Below are positions 12,885 through 25,081 of a stretch of DNA of 64,000 bases, one piece after another; positions within the stretch are counted from its first letter, which is position 1, and each line of letters starts with the position of its first letter. The translations under genes and the position numbers were made by a program. This DNA is from Centropus unirufus (Eukaryota; Chordata; Aves; Cuculiformes; Centropidae): contig VYZI01000057.1 in NCBI GenBank assembly GCA_013397695.1, positions 3,091,633 to 3,155,632 of the forward strand. Reading direction: 5' to 3'. The notes below the pieces were generated by a model. It saw only the letters and a list, made by a program, of their open reading frames with translations, was not told the DNA's origin and searched no databases.

Positions 12885-15040
12885 TTCGGTACTCACGCTT
12901 GGAAATGATGACTTACATTGATTGTTTGATTCCCAATACCAGACAGCATTCTGAGAGAGGCAGGGTTGGCTTTCTGTAGATGTACAACTATTTAATCTCT
13001 GTTCGTAGAGTTGGGAAGTGGTATAAATGCAATCAAAAAATATCTTAAATGACTGCATTATTTTTTTTTTAGCTGGAAGTTCACATGATGTTTAAAAAAC
13101 AAAATACATTCCAGAATATGTTTAGTTATGGAAGTGTGATGTTTCATTGGAAATGAGCACACGTTCTTTCTGCTTTCTGGCTTGTAAAGGGTAGCATCAA
13201 ACAGGTTGCCAGTCCTTTAGGAGCTCTTATGTTTGAATAAAACATTGGCAACAGTGGGTTCTCAGCTTGAACTGTGCTTGAGGTTCTGGTTTTGCTTTGT
13301 TTGTTGTAAGTTTTCCAGGTATCCTAGGAACCTCAGCAGCATGAAGATGTGTCTGTGAGGCCCTGGCCCTCGTCTTAAATAATGTAAAGATATGCTGTGA
13401 AGTTAAAGAGAAGGCAGCCGGTTTGTAAGAGGAGCACAGTCATCTTGTGCTAACGCTTGCCTTGCAAAACCCAGCGTACATTGGAGGCTGATAGGGAGGG
13501 GAAAAGGCTTTTGCAAACATTGGAATAAACTGTGAATATGGTCTTTTTTTTAGAGAACCACAAAAATACACTTGTATGCACTCTGGCCACTGCAAATAAG
13601 ATCTGTCGCCGCAGCCCGTATCGAGCAGACTTGTGGAAGTTAATGTTTAATAAGTTCTCGGCTGAAGCTGCCTGCTGTGTTCTCAGCCGACAGGTCCCCT
13701 GTTCCCTTGGAAGCCTTATTTTGTATAAACTAAATGGATTTTTATACTGAAACACATCAGTCTATGCGTGCTATTACAGAATTCATGATGGAGCAGTTAA
13801 TAATGTGCTGTCAAAGGAGTTTCTGCTCTTAGCTCACACACTCACTTCTATCGTTTTTCATCTCCATTCACCATAATGAAAGCAATTATTGTACTGCATG
13901 ATTCCTGCAGTCACTGACTGTTCCATGCTCCTCTTAATAGTGCTCAGACACTGGGAAGCATGGTCCTACGCCAACTGCAGGAGTGTTAATTCCTTACTTT
14001 TGCTAGTAAGTGGCAAAAGAGTCTGTTCTAACACACCTATGTGACTCACTTCAGTCATCCATCTGCAATGAGTTGTACTTCAAATTAGAGGTGTAATAAA
14101 GATACAGTGCCATGACAATGGGAGGTGGAAAAGACCTGTGGGATCACCTTGAAGATCCTGTTATGGTACAGGATGTATTTTCATATTTCTAGTTCAGAGG
14201 TGAATGCTCCAAGAACAGGAAGTTTATAGCCGTTTTTTTGCTGGATTGTTACATGGTTTAGTGGAATTTCTAGTGGAGCCTCGGCTTATCTGTATTACCC
14301 AGTGTTGATTCAGTGGGCCATAAAAAAATGTGCTCGTTGAGCTTGGGCACGCGTAGTGCCAGGTTATTGCTGTGCTTAAAAGCGCTGCTTCCCCTCTCTT
14401 CAAACTCCCTAAGGCCTGAACCTGATTTCCTTAAAGGGTTCATAAACAGCGTTCTTTATTCCTGAGAAGGAAAAACATTTGAAGGACGGGCAGCTGGAGT
14501 GAACCTTTGCAGTCATCATTGCAGTTCTTCAGAATCCTTTGTTAATGTGTTGGCCATATGGCAGGAGAAATACAGGGGTAAAACTAATTTATTTTCCCTG
14601 TCTGCACTTTATGGGACGTGGTACAGTTCAGGCCAGTGCCAGCAGTGCCTTTCAGGCAGCAAATTCTTTCTTTACTGTGTAATTCAAGCTGTGAGCAGGA
14701 GGAGCACCATACATGGAGAAAGACAGGTTTCTCAGCAGCTTGTTTGACACTTTCCAACCCACTTACATGGACTTCAGTGGAGCAGCTCTGAATTTTGGCA
14801 CAGCTTCACGCTTTTCTAATGCAAAAATCCTTGGGCAAACACTGGCTTGTTTACACCTCAAACAGGCAACAGGAGAAATGGAGGAATGCAAGGGGTGTTG
14901 TACGGACTTACCTCTGTTCCTTGGCTTTTGATGGTCTTATTAACATTTGCCTTTTAACAGCATAGCTGATACTTACAGAGCATTTGCTTTAAGATTCCTT
15001 CACTGGAGGTGGCCTATGTATTTTAAAAATATATTGGAAT

Positions 15041-15179
15041 ATCATAGAATGGTTTGAGTAGGAAGGGACCTTAAATATCATCCAGTTCCAACACCCTGGC
15101 CATGGGCCAGGGACACCTTCCACCAGACCAGGCTGCTCAAGACCCCACCCAACCTGGCTGTGAACCCCTCCAGGGATGT
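15041..15179 (-). repeat. CR1 LINE 3' fragment, minus strand
   Basis: The + strand reads the reverse complement of a CR1 tail: it opens with ATATCATAGAATGGTTTGAG, continues with GGAAGGGACCTTAAATATCA, CATGGGCCAGGGACACCTTC and CCAGACCAGGCTGCTCAAG, and closes with CCCTCCAGGGATG. About 140 bases of the element 3' end are present. Confidence 0.93.
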
Positions 15180-18100
15180 ACTTGATCGTGGTGCTCACAC
15201 GTCCATAAATTCAATCCCAGAGTGTAAGAGAGAAAACACAGCCAGTCTGATGTGTTAGTGCATTGCCTGGGACTCCAGAGACAGGAGCTGAAGAGGGGGA
15301 ATTGGAGGTCCTTGGAGTTAAAAAATTAATTGTGACTTTGCCAGAGTATGTGGTACCAGGCTTATACATGGCCAGACTGAGGTTACCAGCTGTTTGCTGA
15401 ATTGATTGCATAAATTTTTGAGAGGAAACTGAAAAAGCCTGCCGAAGGCTGGAATCTTTCTCAGTGCTTTAACACAGTCGGTCTTTGGCACAAACACAGT
15501 GGAAAACCAGTTGAAAACCCTAAAGAGGAGAGCAAGAGATTATTTCATATTGTCCTGGATAAAGTACACTAAGGAATTAGGTATTAACTCAAGGAGGAGG
15601 TATTTTTGTAATTATGGGTTTGTTTTCCTCTGTATATCACTTTGAAACCAGGCAGTGTGTCTCCCTGATGTAAGGCAGGAATGCTTGTTTTGCTTTTGAG
15701 CTTTGGGGTTTTTTTTCAGTTCACCAGGGAGTCCCCAACACACCTTTTGCTGAGATTCCCCATTGGAAGGTGCAGTTGCCAAATGCATTTCATTTCAATT
15801 TGCAGTGAACTGGCTGCGCACTCAGCTCAGGCTGCTGCTCTCTGCCCCCACCTGCAGACCCCTGACTTGTGAGGTCTACATCAATCCTGCTCATTCCTCT
15901 CCTCTGGAAGAAAGTTCTCTCCACTCTGCTCCAGAACATTGCCTGTGTTAGATTTCCTTCTGCAAAGAGATGCTGCACAGCACCCAGTGATCCCTGGGAC
16001 TTTGTTGTATCTTTTGGCTAGGGGCCCATCTGTCTTCTTGCTTTTTGGCCTCTGTCCCATGCGTTCAACACACAGGCAGCACTTTGACAAAGCTGCCTGT
16101 AGAGCTGCACATGGTAGGAAGCTGAAGGCACTCCCTTAGGAAAGCACAGCTGGACTCCTGCAGAAAAGGGGCCTTAAGGTGTTGCTGGTTCACCTCAACG
16201 ACCTCCTGTTGGGTACCATAGAGAACCCCAGGTTTGAGGATAATCTTCTGAGTTGATTTCTTGAATGTTTTTAGGACAGGATGGCTTTTGGGTTCAGATT
16301 ACATCTTGTTGGAGTGTACAATGTTTATGTTTGGCCTTCAGGAGAATTTGCAATTTGTTCACTGAATCTGCTAGTGGAAGCATCTCCACTGTTCATCCAG
16401 ACCTTACTTGAACATCGGTGCCAGTTATTTTTGGTAAAGCACTTAATCAACATCTCTAATATTTGGAATTGCACAGTTGCACAGAGAAAACAGGCAAAGT
16501 TTGTTTTCCTTAAATATCAATAATGTGAGTGTTTTCCCAGGTCGTAATCAATGACCACTTTGTTTATCAAAGTATTTTGTACTGGATTTACTGTTTTTAC
16601 ACACCATGCAGCGATGGATTTACAATGAAATACCTTTTGCACCAGTGGCAAAATAATTTAGTCCTTCATACGCTGTTTCTTAGAGAACAGAGCTTGTGGG
16701 GAAGAAATGGGGTCAGTATTGAAGTCTTTTAGGGAGCTTACACTTGTCATTAAGTGTGGTCATATGCAGACAGTTCAACCCAAGATAGTGACTGCCTAAA
16801 TAAATAGGTATGGAGACACAGGTAGCATGGATAAACAGTGGGAAAGGAAGACACAGTGAACACATGTAGGGCTTCTCCCTTCCTGTGCCTTTCTGTACTA
16901 TTATTCATTGAGTAAGCTGGTTTGACTTAGCGTTTGGGACATGAGTTCAGGAAGAAGACAGATTTAAGCAAACATTGTCCAGTTAATGCAGCTGGAGGCT
17001 GGGCTAACAGTGCAAGGGTCTGCAGGGCAGGGACCACTCGCTACAGCCGCATTCATCAATGCCCTTTAATTTAATGCAGGGCGTAAGTACAGAAATTCTG
17101 GGATGTCCCATTTCTATAGACTTATGTAAAGATTAGGGTTCCTGGAACCAATTCCCCTGTGCGTCTGCCTTTCATCTTCCTGGTACAAAGAACAGGGGGT
17201 AGCAAGCTCAAATACATCTGCTGAGACTTCATACTTTAAAGAGCTCTGATGAGCCACTGGTGCCTTCTTTCAGCGTGGTTTCACGTGGCCCAAGACCTGA
17301 ATGAGCCGCACTGCACAGATGTCTTTCTTGAGACTTTTCTATCAGCAGCATTTCTAAAGTTTTAAGGAATGTATTTCAGTATAAAAGTAACTGGGGAAAA
17401 CTGTTACCAACGCAGTGAATCTCAGTTTGTGTTCAGAATCCAGTCTATTAACTTTAATTAGCAGAAAAGTGTCTCCCGCACTTCATTTAGGTTAGCTCTG
17501 TGAATCTGATGCTGTTGGAGACGGCAAGTTTATTGTCATTTGGATATCTGCAACAGTTAGTAATTAACTGGCTGTTCCAGCGTTAATTTAAAATTTCACT
17601 GAAGACAAACAGGAAAATGGTCCCGAGTCTGATGCGAGTAATTCCTGTTTGAAGCCCATGGGCATTCACCAGTTTGTGACAGACTTTACTCTGACTTTGA
17701 GAAACTGCTGAAACAAAATTATGGGATTCACAGCCCATAAGTTGAACACACAGCCCACAAGTGAACCAACTGGAGCCAGAAATGCAATATCTGCCTCACC
17801 GTGCTTGGATTTTGTAGACATTCTGAGAGGATCTGCTACCTCCCTACCTCTAGAATCATGCCGTTTTAACCAAGTTTTTAAGTGTGTGTTTACTTTTAAG
17901 CATCTAAGCAGTTCTGCTGTTGCAATGGCTTCTGTCAAATATGGAGGCTGTGGTGATGTGACTTAAAGGAAGATAAGACTCCTCTTTCAATCCCAACAGT
18001 CTTGTCCTTATCAAGACACAAGAATTTGCATGAAACATCAGAACTCGCTTGAACTTTAAAGCTTCACACACTTTAGGATCACGTCAAATTTATAACTTTG

Positions 18101-21087
18101 ATATCTGAGTAGGGTGGAGTACAGAGGAGGTGTTTTAGTGATCTAATGCCTAAAAATACCAGTAGAGTAAGAGAAATCCAAATTCGGCAGTGGCAGCTGC
18201 ACAGATTGTAAGGATGACTGCCTTCATCATGACTTTATGATCACAGAGTGGCAGTTAATCAAGGGAGGGGTTTGGGCCTTGGTTTTGGATAGGGAAGAGA
18301 GCTGTTAACTGGGTTCTTCAAGGATGCATTATTGCTTATGTTATCTGTGCTGACTGTTAAACCTGATAAGGATTTTAGAACTATTGGTCTTTGTCTCCCA
18401 ATGTCAGTAACTTAGAATGAAGAGGCGTTTTTTCTTTGAGATGAACTTTTCAGCTGCAATATGCCTACATGATATTAAAATCAGTGTTGTCATTGTTAGA
18501 TGAAGTGACAAAGCAGGATGGTTTTTAATTACTTTTTTGCATTTCATTACTTTCTGCACTGACTCTGCTTCAGCAGATGTTTGAGCACAAGCCCATTTTC
18601 AGCACATGCAGCAGTCATACTAGAGATGACTTGTCTTAATTTAAGTTCAGTCCAGGCTTCAATGACTTCTAAGCTCTGCTGTTATGGAAAAAAATGCCAG
18701 CGTATTTCAGGTACGTTTAGATGATGTCATCCCACAGCCTCTCTGACATCTTTGTCCCTGCTAGTGTAGCACATGTAGCATTCAGACTGGGACTTTGGCA
18801 GTTGCTTTCCCCTGAAGAGAAGTTCTGTGCCACGGCCAGTAACATAATGACTCAGGCCCTGGGTTGTTATAAGGGGGTTGTAACTGAAAAATCTGGCTGC
18901 CAAGTTACCTGTGCCTTTGAACACCCTTTGGGCATGGCTGATGCACGGTCCTCGTGGCTGCAGGAGATTGATCCCGTCCAGATTGATCCCAGAAGTCGCT
19001 GACCACCATGGAGCAGTGGTGAAGCTGGTGCTGAGAGCTGCACAACAAAGCTTTGGAGATCATCGCAAGCACAGCATAAACTTGGTCTGAATGACTCGAA
19101 GGGCTTTGCTGTCTCAGCACGATTGTATGGGGCAAGTTAGGATGACCTAAACTGTCCAGCTAATGTCCGTGTCTCTAAGCAAGGCCTGATGCTCATTCAC
19201 TGCCACTGTTAGCATAACCCTGGTAGGGAGCTTACAGCTCAGTGTATCCGTGATTAGAAATACCACAGTTGATGTTTTAAATGGAGGGAAGGCAATACAT
19301 TTGTTTCAAGAGTTATCAGTGGCCAGATACAAAGCCTCCTAATTTTGGCATGCAGCTCGTTCCCCAGCTGGTTGACTGGATGGAACTGGTTGAATCGGGT
19401 TGGGTGGCTGTCAGGGAAGAGGTACATTTGGCTAATGGTCTCCCTTTCTCGATCATTCATGGAGCAAGGGTAGCACTGATGAAGGATAGGTTGACATGTA
19501 AGGTTTCTGCTGGTGGCCTGCTGTGTTGGCATAACCAAATTGTGACTGGAGTGAGAAAGGAAACATGCTGAATTTCTCTGCCTCGTACAGCTGTGCCTAG
19601 GGTTTTGTAAAGAAACGTGTCTTTTTTTCTATTTTTATAGAATATTTGTATTGATAAACCCAACTTTTAAGCTGAAAGAGCCCTCGACTGATAAAATATG
19701 AAGGCCTTCAAAGGGCAATATGGACCTCTTTGTTTTAGTGGACAACTAGAAATGTTCCATTTATTTATTAAGAAATTTTTGAGTGAGCTTTCTCCCTTGT
19801 CTGGGAGGGTATTGTGTTCATGCATATTAAATGAAAGAATATGCTGTGTACATTTGAAATGTTTTTTCAATTATAACCTTATGGAAACATCATTGTTATC
19901 CTTTCAGTTATGAAATTTAAATACAAATTCACAGCTAGGTTCTTCCAAAATCTCTCCATTTAGACTTCATAATTACTTACTCACACGGGTATGATTTGCC
20001 CTAATCACATGCTCACACATAGCTTGGGATATTGGAGGGTTTTCTTTTTCCTCCTTGAGAAGATGAGTGAGATACTCGGAAAAGCAGGAGGATCTGTGTT
20101 TGGGATCTCTATCTTTACTCCATCTTGACGCTTCTGCACAGAGGTCTCCAGGCTCACCTTTGTGTGGACCAGTCCCTGTTCTTCAAAACCACAGAAAGAT
20201 CAGAGTCATCGTACCACACCAGACCTTCAAAACATATGGGGTGTTTATCTTTGACCTTTGAACCCAGGAATTTCTGGGAGATGATACATCTCTACGATGC
20301 ACCCAGTCAGTTATGAAGAATCTTGGCGGTGGTACGTGTGGGATGATGCTGCCTTGACTGGTTGGCTTGTGTCTCTAGGGGAAAGGTTTTCTTGCACTTT
20401 CTTCAACACCCATCACGACATATGTTTATACTGTTCATCAAACTGACTGGTCTCTATTAAACTGCACGCACAGTTCTTTACGTCTGAGCTTTCTGAGACA
20501 GCAAAACTTGAAAGACAAATGCAGACTGAATAGTGTAATTATTCTTCATAGTTCTCTGCTCTTTGGTGTTTTGATTTTCGTTTATTGGAATGGTCTCTTT
20601 AATCCTCATATTCGGTTACTATTTTATTTGTATTTACCTGCGAATGAAGATATATTTTAAATCACAGAGCAGCAGACTTTAGCAGCCCATGATTTCAGCG
20701 GATACAGCCCATAACAATAATGTAGCAGCCCTTAATGTACCTGGTTCAGGCTGAATCTGGTCTTTGTTAAGCTTCACAACCAGTTAAGCTGTCACCAGAT
20801 AAAAAACTTCCAGGAGACAAATACTGAATTATTTGCTCTTCAAACAAAACAACCCAATTCCTTTGGATTGTCCTTAGATTTATCGGTGTCACCTTCCAAA
20901 GCAAAGTTTTTATGTGTTTGTGAGGATTTATAGATTTCCCTTAGGCAGACCCTGTCGGTTAGATTGTCCCTGGGCAAAATGCTCCCTCGACACAAGCCAC
21001 GCCACGTTATAAACTGCGTGTATGGAGATGCATATCTTCAGTTCATTTGCTGGACAGATGAGAGTGTCAAAGGGAAAGTAAAGGACA

Positions 21088-21335
21088 CAGAGTGGTTGTG
21101 CTTGAAGGGACCTCTAAGGGTCATCTTGTCCAACTCCCTTGCTCAAGCAGGGTCACCTAGGGCTGGTTGCCCAGAACCACGTCCAGTCGGCTTTTGAATA
21201 TCTCCAAGGATGGAGACTCCTCAGCCTCCCTGGGCGGCTGGTGCCAGTGCTGTGTCCCTCACAGGGAGAGTGTTTCCTGCTGTCCAGAGGGAACCTCCTG
21301 TGTTTTGAGTTGTGCCCATTGCCTCTGGTACTTGC
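21088..21335 (-). repeat. CR1 LINE fragment, minus strand (different subfamily)
   Basis: The reverse complement of a CR1 3' region. Blocks on the + strand are TTGAAGGGACCTCTAAGG, TGCTCAAGCAGGGTCACCTA, GGCTTTTGAATATCTCCAAG, GATGGAGACTCC and GTTGTGCCCATTGCCTCT. These are characteristic of the CR1 subfamily whose tail carries the 'GCTCAAGCAGGGTCACC' segment, distinct from the copy at 15041-15179. The terminal microsatellite is not preserved. Confidence 0.9.
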
Positions 21336-23775
21336 CTCCAACTAGACTTTCTAACAGGGATCAAACAGATCAGCAGTGCAGTCAGGCTAACATTTGCTTG
21401 ATGATATCGTGTTCAATATGAAGGAAAAAAGAAAAGAACTAAAGGCATCATAAAGCAACTGCGAGGTAGAACACAAAGCATGATACTGCTTGCATGAGTC
21501 TTCCTGAGAGAAGCCAAACAGCCTCTGTACAAGATGGTATTTTAATGGTAGGCAGTGGCTTTCTTTTCTGTTCCTTGTTGTTTTAAGTGCACAATAAGCT
21601 GAAAACAACTTCCTTGTCACTAAGGGAGGGATTCTTCCACTCATGGCCTTTCTAAATCTCACTTGAATCTTTCTTTATCATTTGGTGGGTTGCCTACTCT
21701 GCAGGCAAAACATAAATCCAAGTGTGCTGCACAAGTAACTACGAACCCCCTGCACTACTTGGTATGGTGCATAAAAAGATACAGCCTGGAGAAATGTGGT
21801 ACAACACGCAACAAGTTTCCATAAGGGCTTTTTTTGTTTCCTTTTAAACTGATGCTTGAAATTCTTTGGGGTTTCTTGTGTGCCTTTGTGATAACCCTGC
21901 CAGGGGTTTCACTGGCATCCTCCACGCGCCCCAGAGGGTAAAGTTGCACCTTAGGCCGATCATGAAAGGTGAAGCTTTGGAGAAAATTAGAATATCCTTC
22001 ATGAATGATTCACTTTCTCTTTTTTTCTCTTTTCTGTCTTTTAAGAACTAAATACTTCCATATTGTCTTGATAATGAATAACTTCTAGCATTGCTGTTTT
22101 GCAAGGTGTGTCATCGCTGCATAAGGTATTGTTCTCTCAAACTTCATCACATGAAAAATATGCATGAACAAAGAAATATTCCAAAATTTTTCTCTCGAGA
22201 GCTCCACCACTCCAAAACTTTTAAAGTGCATCTGTCCATATTTTTTTAATCTGCTTTGTGAGCAATTTGAATTATTGGAGTCTTTGTCTGCCCACGGGCA
22301 CGTCTTTATCTCTTTATCACTTCACTGAAGTGCTGCTGGTACGTGCTTGTTCAGGTGGCTTTTGCAGAAGGTCACTGTGAAATAGTGAACGTTGATCCTC
22401 TGTGTTGTTAATATGGATTAAAGATACTACTTAAATGACAAAGTTTAACTTTTAATACATTTCGGTTCAAGGGATACTTTTTTTCTATGTGCATTTTTAT
22501 ACCCATGCAACTGAAAACCGTTTTGCACTGCAAGAAAGCAAATGTAAGTTACAAGTTACCATTACTCATAGACTATATTGCTAAGGGAATAACTAGAATG
22601 CTATGCTATTGTATTCCAAAGCTATCCAAATGCTTACAGATCATCTTAGAGGATGGAGAGCACTGATTCCTTCCACTTCTTTGAGATCTTCAGGTGCCCT
22701 AAAAAAGCAGTAGTAATACAAAATTTGTATCTGATGTTTCAAAGAGGATTTTCCTGCACATCTTGTATGTGTTCGTCGTGTCTGTTGATGGAAGTTTCCA
22801 CAGAAGAATTGAAGATTGTGCCAAAACATTTTTTTTTCCTTTTAGAGCACCAGAATAGTAAACAGAATGGATTGTGTTCTTTTTTTCTTTTATGGAATTC
22901 CCCAGTACAAGGAGCTTCTGTACATCCACGTAAAGTTCATGACCAATTTGCACAGGGGGAATCTGATACTTGCTGTATGGCAGATGTTGCCCCCTTCCTA
23001 GTCTTTCTTGTTGGGTAAGGCAGCATCTGGCAGCAGAATCTTTTAGCTTTGTTAATTGTGTTCTTACCATCAGCATGCACGCAGTATGGTGGGGTGGAAA
23101 GGCTGGCTTCCTGCTGCCTTCCAGGCTTTGCTCACTGCTGTCACATCTGGTACCTCATGAAACTTGCCTGTTTTGCTCACCCCCACATGTGCACCAGAAG
23201 GCACTTGTGAGAGACGTCCCTGTGTGAGCATGACTGACAGTGATCACCTCCAGCTGCAAAAATCTAGATGAGTGACTGCAAGTTTTTAGTGTGGAAGAAA
23301 GGCTTAACAGCTATTCCAGCAGGATCCAGGGAGTCAGTGCTTCCCGACCCCAGACCCTGCTGCCTCCTGTTGTGCTTTCCTCCTGTAATGCTGCCGAGGT
23401 GTATCTCCCTGCCTCCCCTTCTCCCTGCAGACATGGTTTTCCCCTTTTGAATCACAGCACCACTGCCATTTTGCAGCTGCTGAAAACCACAGCCCGATGT
23501 GCACGTGCCCAGTTCCTGTGGTGTCAATACTCAATGACCATTGCAGGGGACACGCTGACAGATTAGTGCTGGAAACCAGTGGTGCTCCCAAGGTGAGATC
23601 TTGACTTCAGCCAAAACGCCCATTGGCATGAGTCGAAGGCAGGGTCTCACCAAGAGCGTGCAGTCCAGAGGAAACCCTCACAATGGATCTGGTTTCCCTT
23701 TGTCTCTGATAATTGCATTGGTTTTCAGTTGATTCTCTTCAGAGTCCCATTGGAAGTTAATGCTGCCTGCAGTTC

Positions 23776-24000
23776 TGGCCACATTTCAAAAAGTAGTTAG
23801 TTAAAAGGTCAAAAGGTGTAGAGAAAAGCGGCAAAAAGGATCAAACACATCAGAATGACTGCTCTAAAGAGAGATTGTATAAATGGAGATTTTTCTGTCT
23901 GGTCAGTGACTGCTACTGGAGCAGTAGGAGGACAAGAATGCTGCAGGGAAGGTGGGTAAGGAAAAATTATTTGTGAATTCTCACTTTCAAAAGCAGGGTA
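23776..24000 (+). repeat. Probable ancient CR1-type remnant
   Basis: The segment follows the order of an old CR1 sense strand: AGTTCTGGCCACATTTCAA, then GAGAAAAGCGGCAAAAAGG with ATCAAA, then a degenerate 'AATGGAGATTTTTCTGTCTGG' region, then GGTAAGGAAAAATTATTTGTG. It is highly diverged and both boundaries are approximate. Confidence 0.5.
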
Positions 24001-24911
24001 AGGTTATTTGTACCCATATCTAAACTAGAACTACTTTTTTATTATTACTGTTTTAACCAATGTGTAACAACGTTGCGAAACTCCCAGATCGGAGCTTGCA
24101 AAGGCTAAAGATAGACGTGAGCGCAAGAGAAAGCTGAATGTCATCACAAAGGTTAGGTTCAATGTTTGCTGTTAAACACGCTGAACCAGGTGTGCCCTCC
24201 AGGTAAAAAAAAAGCCATAAATCACAAACTGCAAAAGCTGGGGCACTGCATGAGGAGCAGACTTCCAAACTGGCTCTCCTTCTCCCCTAAACATCCTTTA
24301 TCTGCCCCTGGTGTTGGGCATCCGTGTGACACTGCTCTCTCTACCCTTGTGCTGAAGGGTCATAGCAGGAGCCCTGGCTTTCCTGTGTGTGGGCTCAGTG
24401 ATGCTTGGAAACTTTGGCTTGGATTTACAGGGCCCAGCTTCCAGCTCCATGTCTAGGCTGCTTTTGCAAAGAATGCCAGTCCAAAACGTTCATGGCCTGA
24501 GAAGTTTCCTTCCAGGGCACATGTTGGCATCAATTGCTATTCGCAGGGATTCCAGGGGGAGTGAGAAGAGGTGTATAGTTTTTTTTTACCATCTATTTCT
24601 GCAGTTGTGTCAAGAAGCAAATTCAATGGGAAATTTTTCTGTTTGTTTAGTTGTTTATTTTAGTTACCCTCTTTTTTTTTAATTTCACTTTTGCCCCTGT
24701 TCTTTCAATGGAAACACCTTTATTTTTCTTCAAATAGTCTTTATCAAGCAGGATGTTTGATTTATATGTGTTTCATATTATTGTTTTGCACCTTGTTCTA
24801 TTCTTTGCTGTTTGTACACTGGTATGGAATGTCTTTCTGTTGCAGATTATCTGAAAAGGCTGCTCTGCCCTTTCTTTTGCGTTTGACTTTTCTCTTTCTT
24901 TGTTTCTGTAG

Positions 24912-25081
24912 ATGACCAAGCCCACAATGGAAGGATCCAGCCAAACGTGCCTAGTGCCACAACCAGGCCTGTCAGGTGGAGTGCCTCAGGTCAGCCTCCG
25001 ATTAACAGACAGTGATTCGTGTTGGAAGGAGATGGATTTGACAGATGACATCTTTATTAACAGTGATACATTTTTCTCCAG
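24912..25081 (+). CDS. FAM13A: FAM13A internal exon (linker after the RhoGAP domain)
   Basis: This 170-base exon encodes 56 residues plus two bases of the next codon. It carries GGVPQVSLRL, equivalent to GIPQLSLRL of human FAM13A, preceded by an EGS.Q segment that also aligns. It is bounded by a long pyrimidine tract ending TGTAG and a donor AG|GTTAGT at 25082. The two-base overhang (AG) joins the first base of the exon at 50700 to make Ser. FAM13A is a cytosolic protein with an N-terminal RhoGAP domain followed by a long, mostly disordered region; this exon lies just after the RhoGAP part. Its second half (about 30 residues, acidic, TDDIFINSD) does not resemble the mammalian sequence I remember. 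The exon starts with ATG; I read this as an internal Met because an acceptor directly precedes it. Confidence 0.88.

Larger units (their letters stand above)
1..24911 (+). other. FAM13A: FAM13A intron (5' part outside window)
   Basis: No coding exon is recognisable here. I looked for the RhoGAP-domain part of FAM13A and for the linker just before the first visible exon, in both orientations, and saw neither. Open frames in this stretch are short, lack family motifs and overlap each other on both strands. Recognisable content is limited to CR1 LINE copies (about 926-1522, 12619-12884, 15041-15179, 21088-21335), older CR1/L3-type remnants (about 9385-9818 and 23776-24000) and one assembly gap (2605-2960). 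The interval ends in a long pyrimidine tract and a TAG acceptor at 24909-24911. That it is intron of FAM13A is inferred from the phase-compatible exons downstream. Confidence 0.75.

Noticed and set aside
14107..14180. Possible CR1 tail around GGTGGAAAAGACCTGTGGGA
   Set aside because: Only one block of about 20 bases is suggestive; the expected following blocks are absent.
20067..20120. KQEDLC-like peptide resembling the end of the FAM13A RhoGAP domain
   Set aside because: Only five or six residues match, the neighbouring residues do not, and no acceptor or donor fits.
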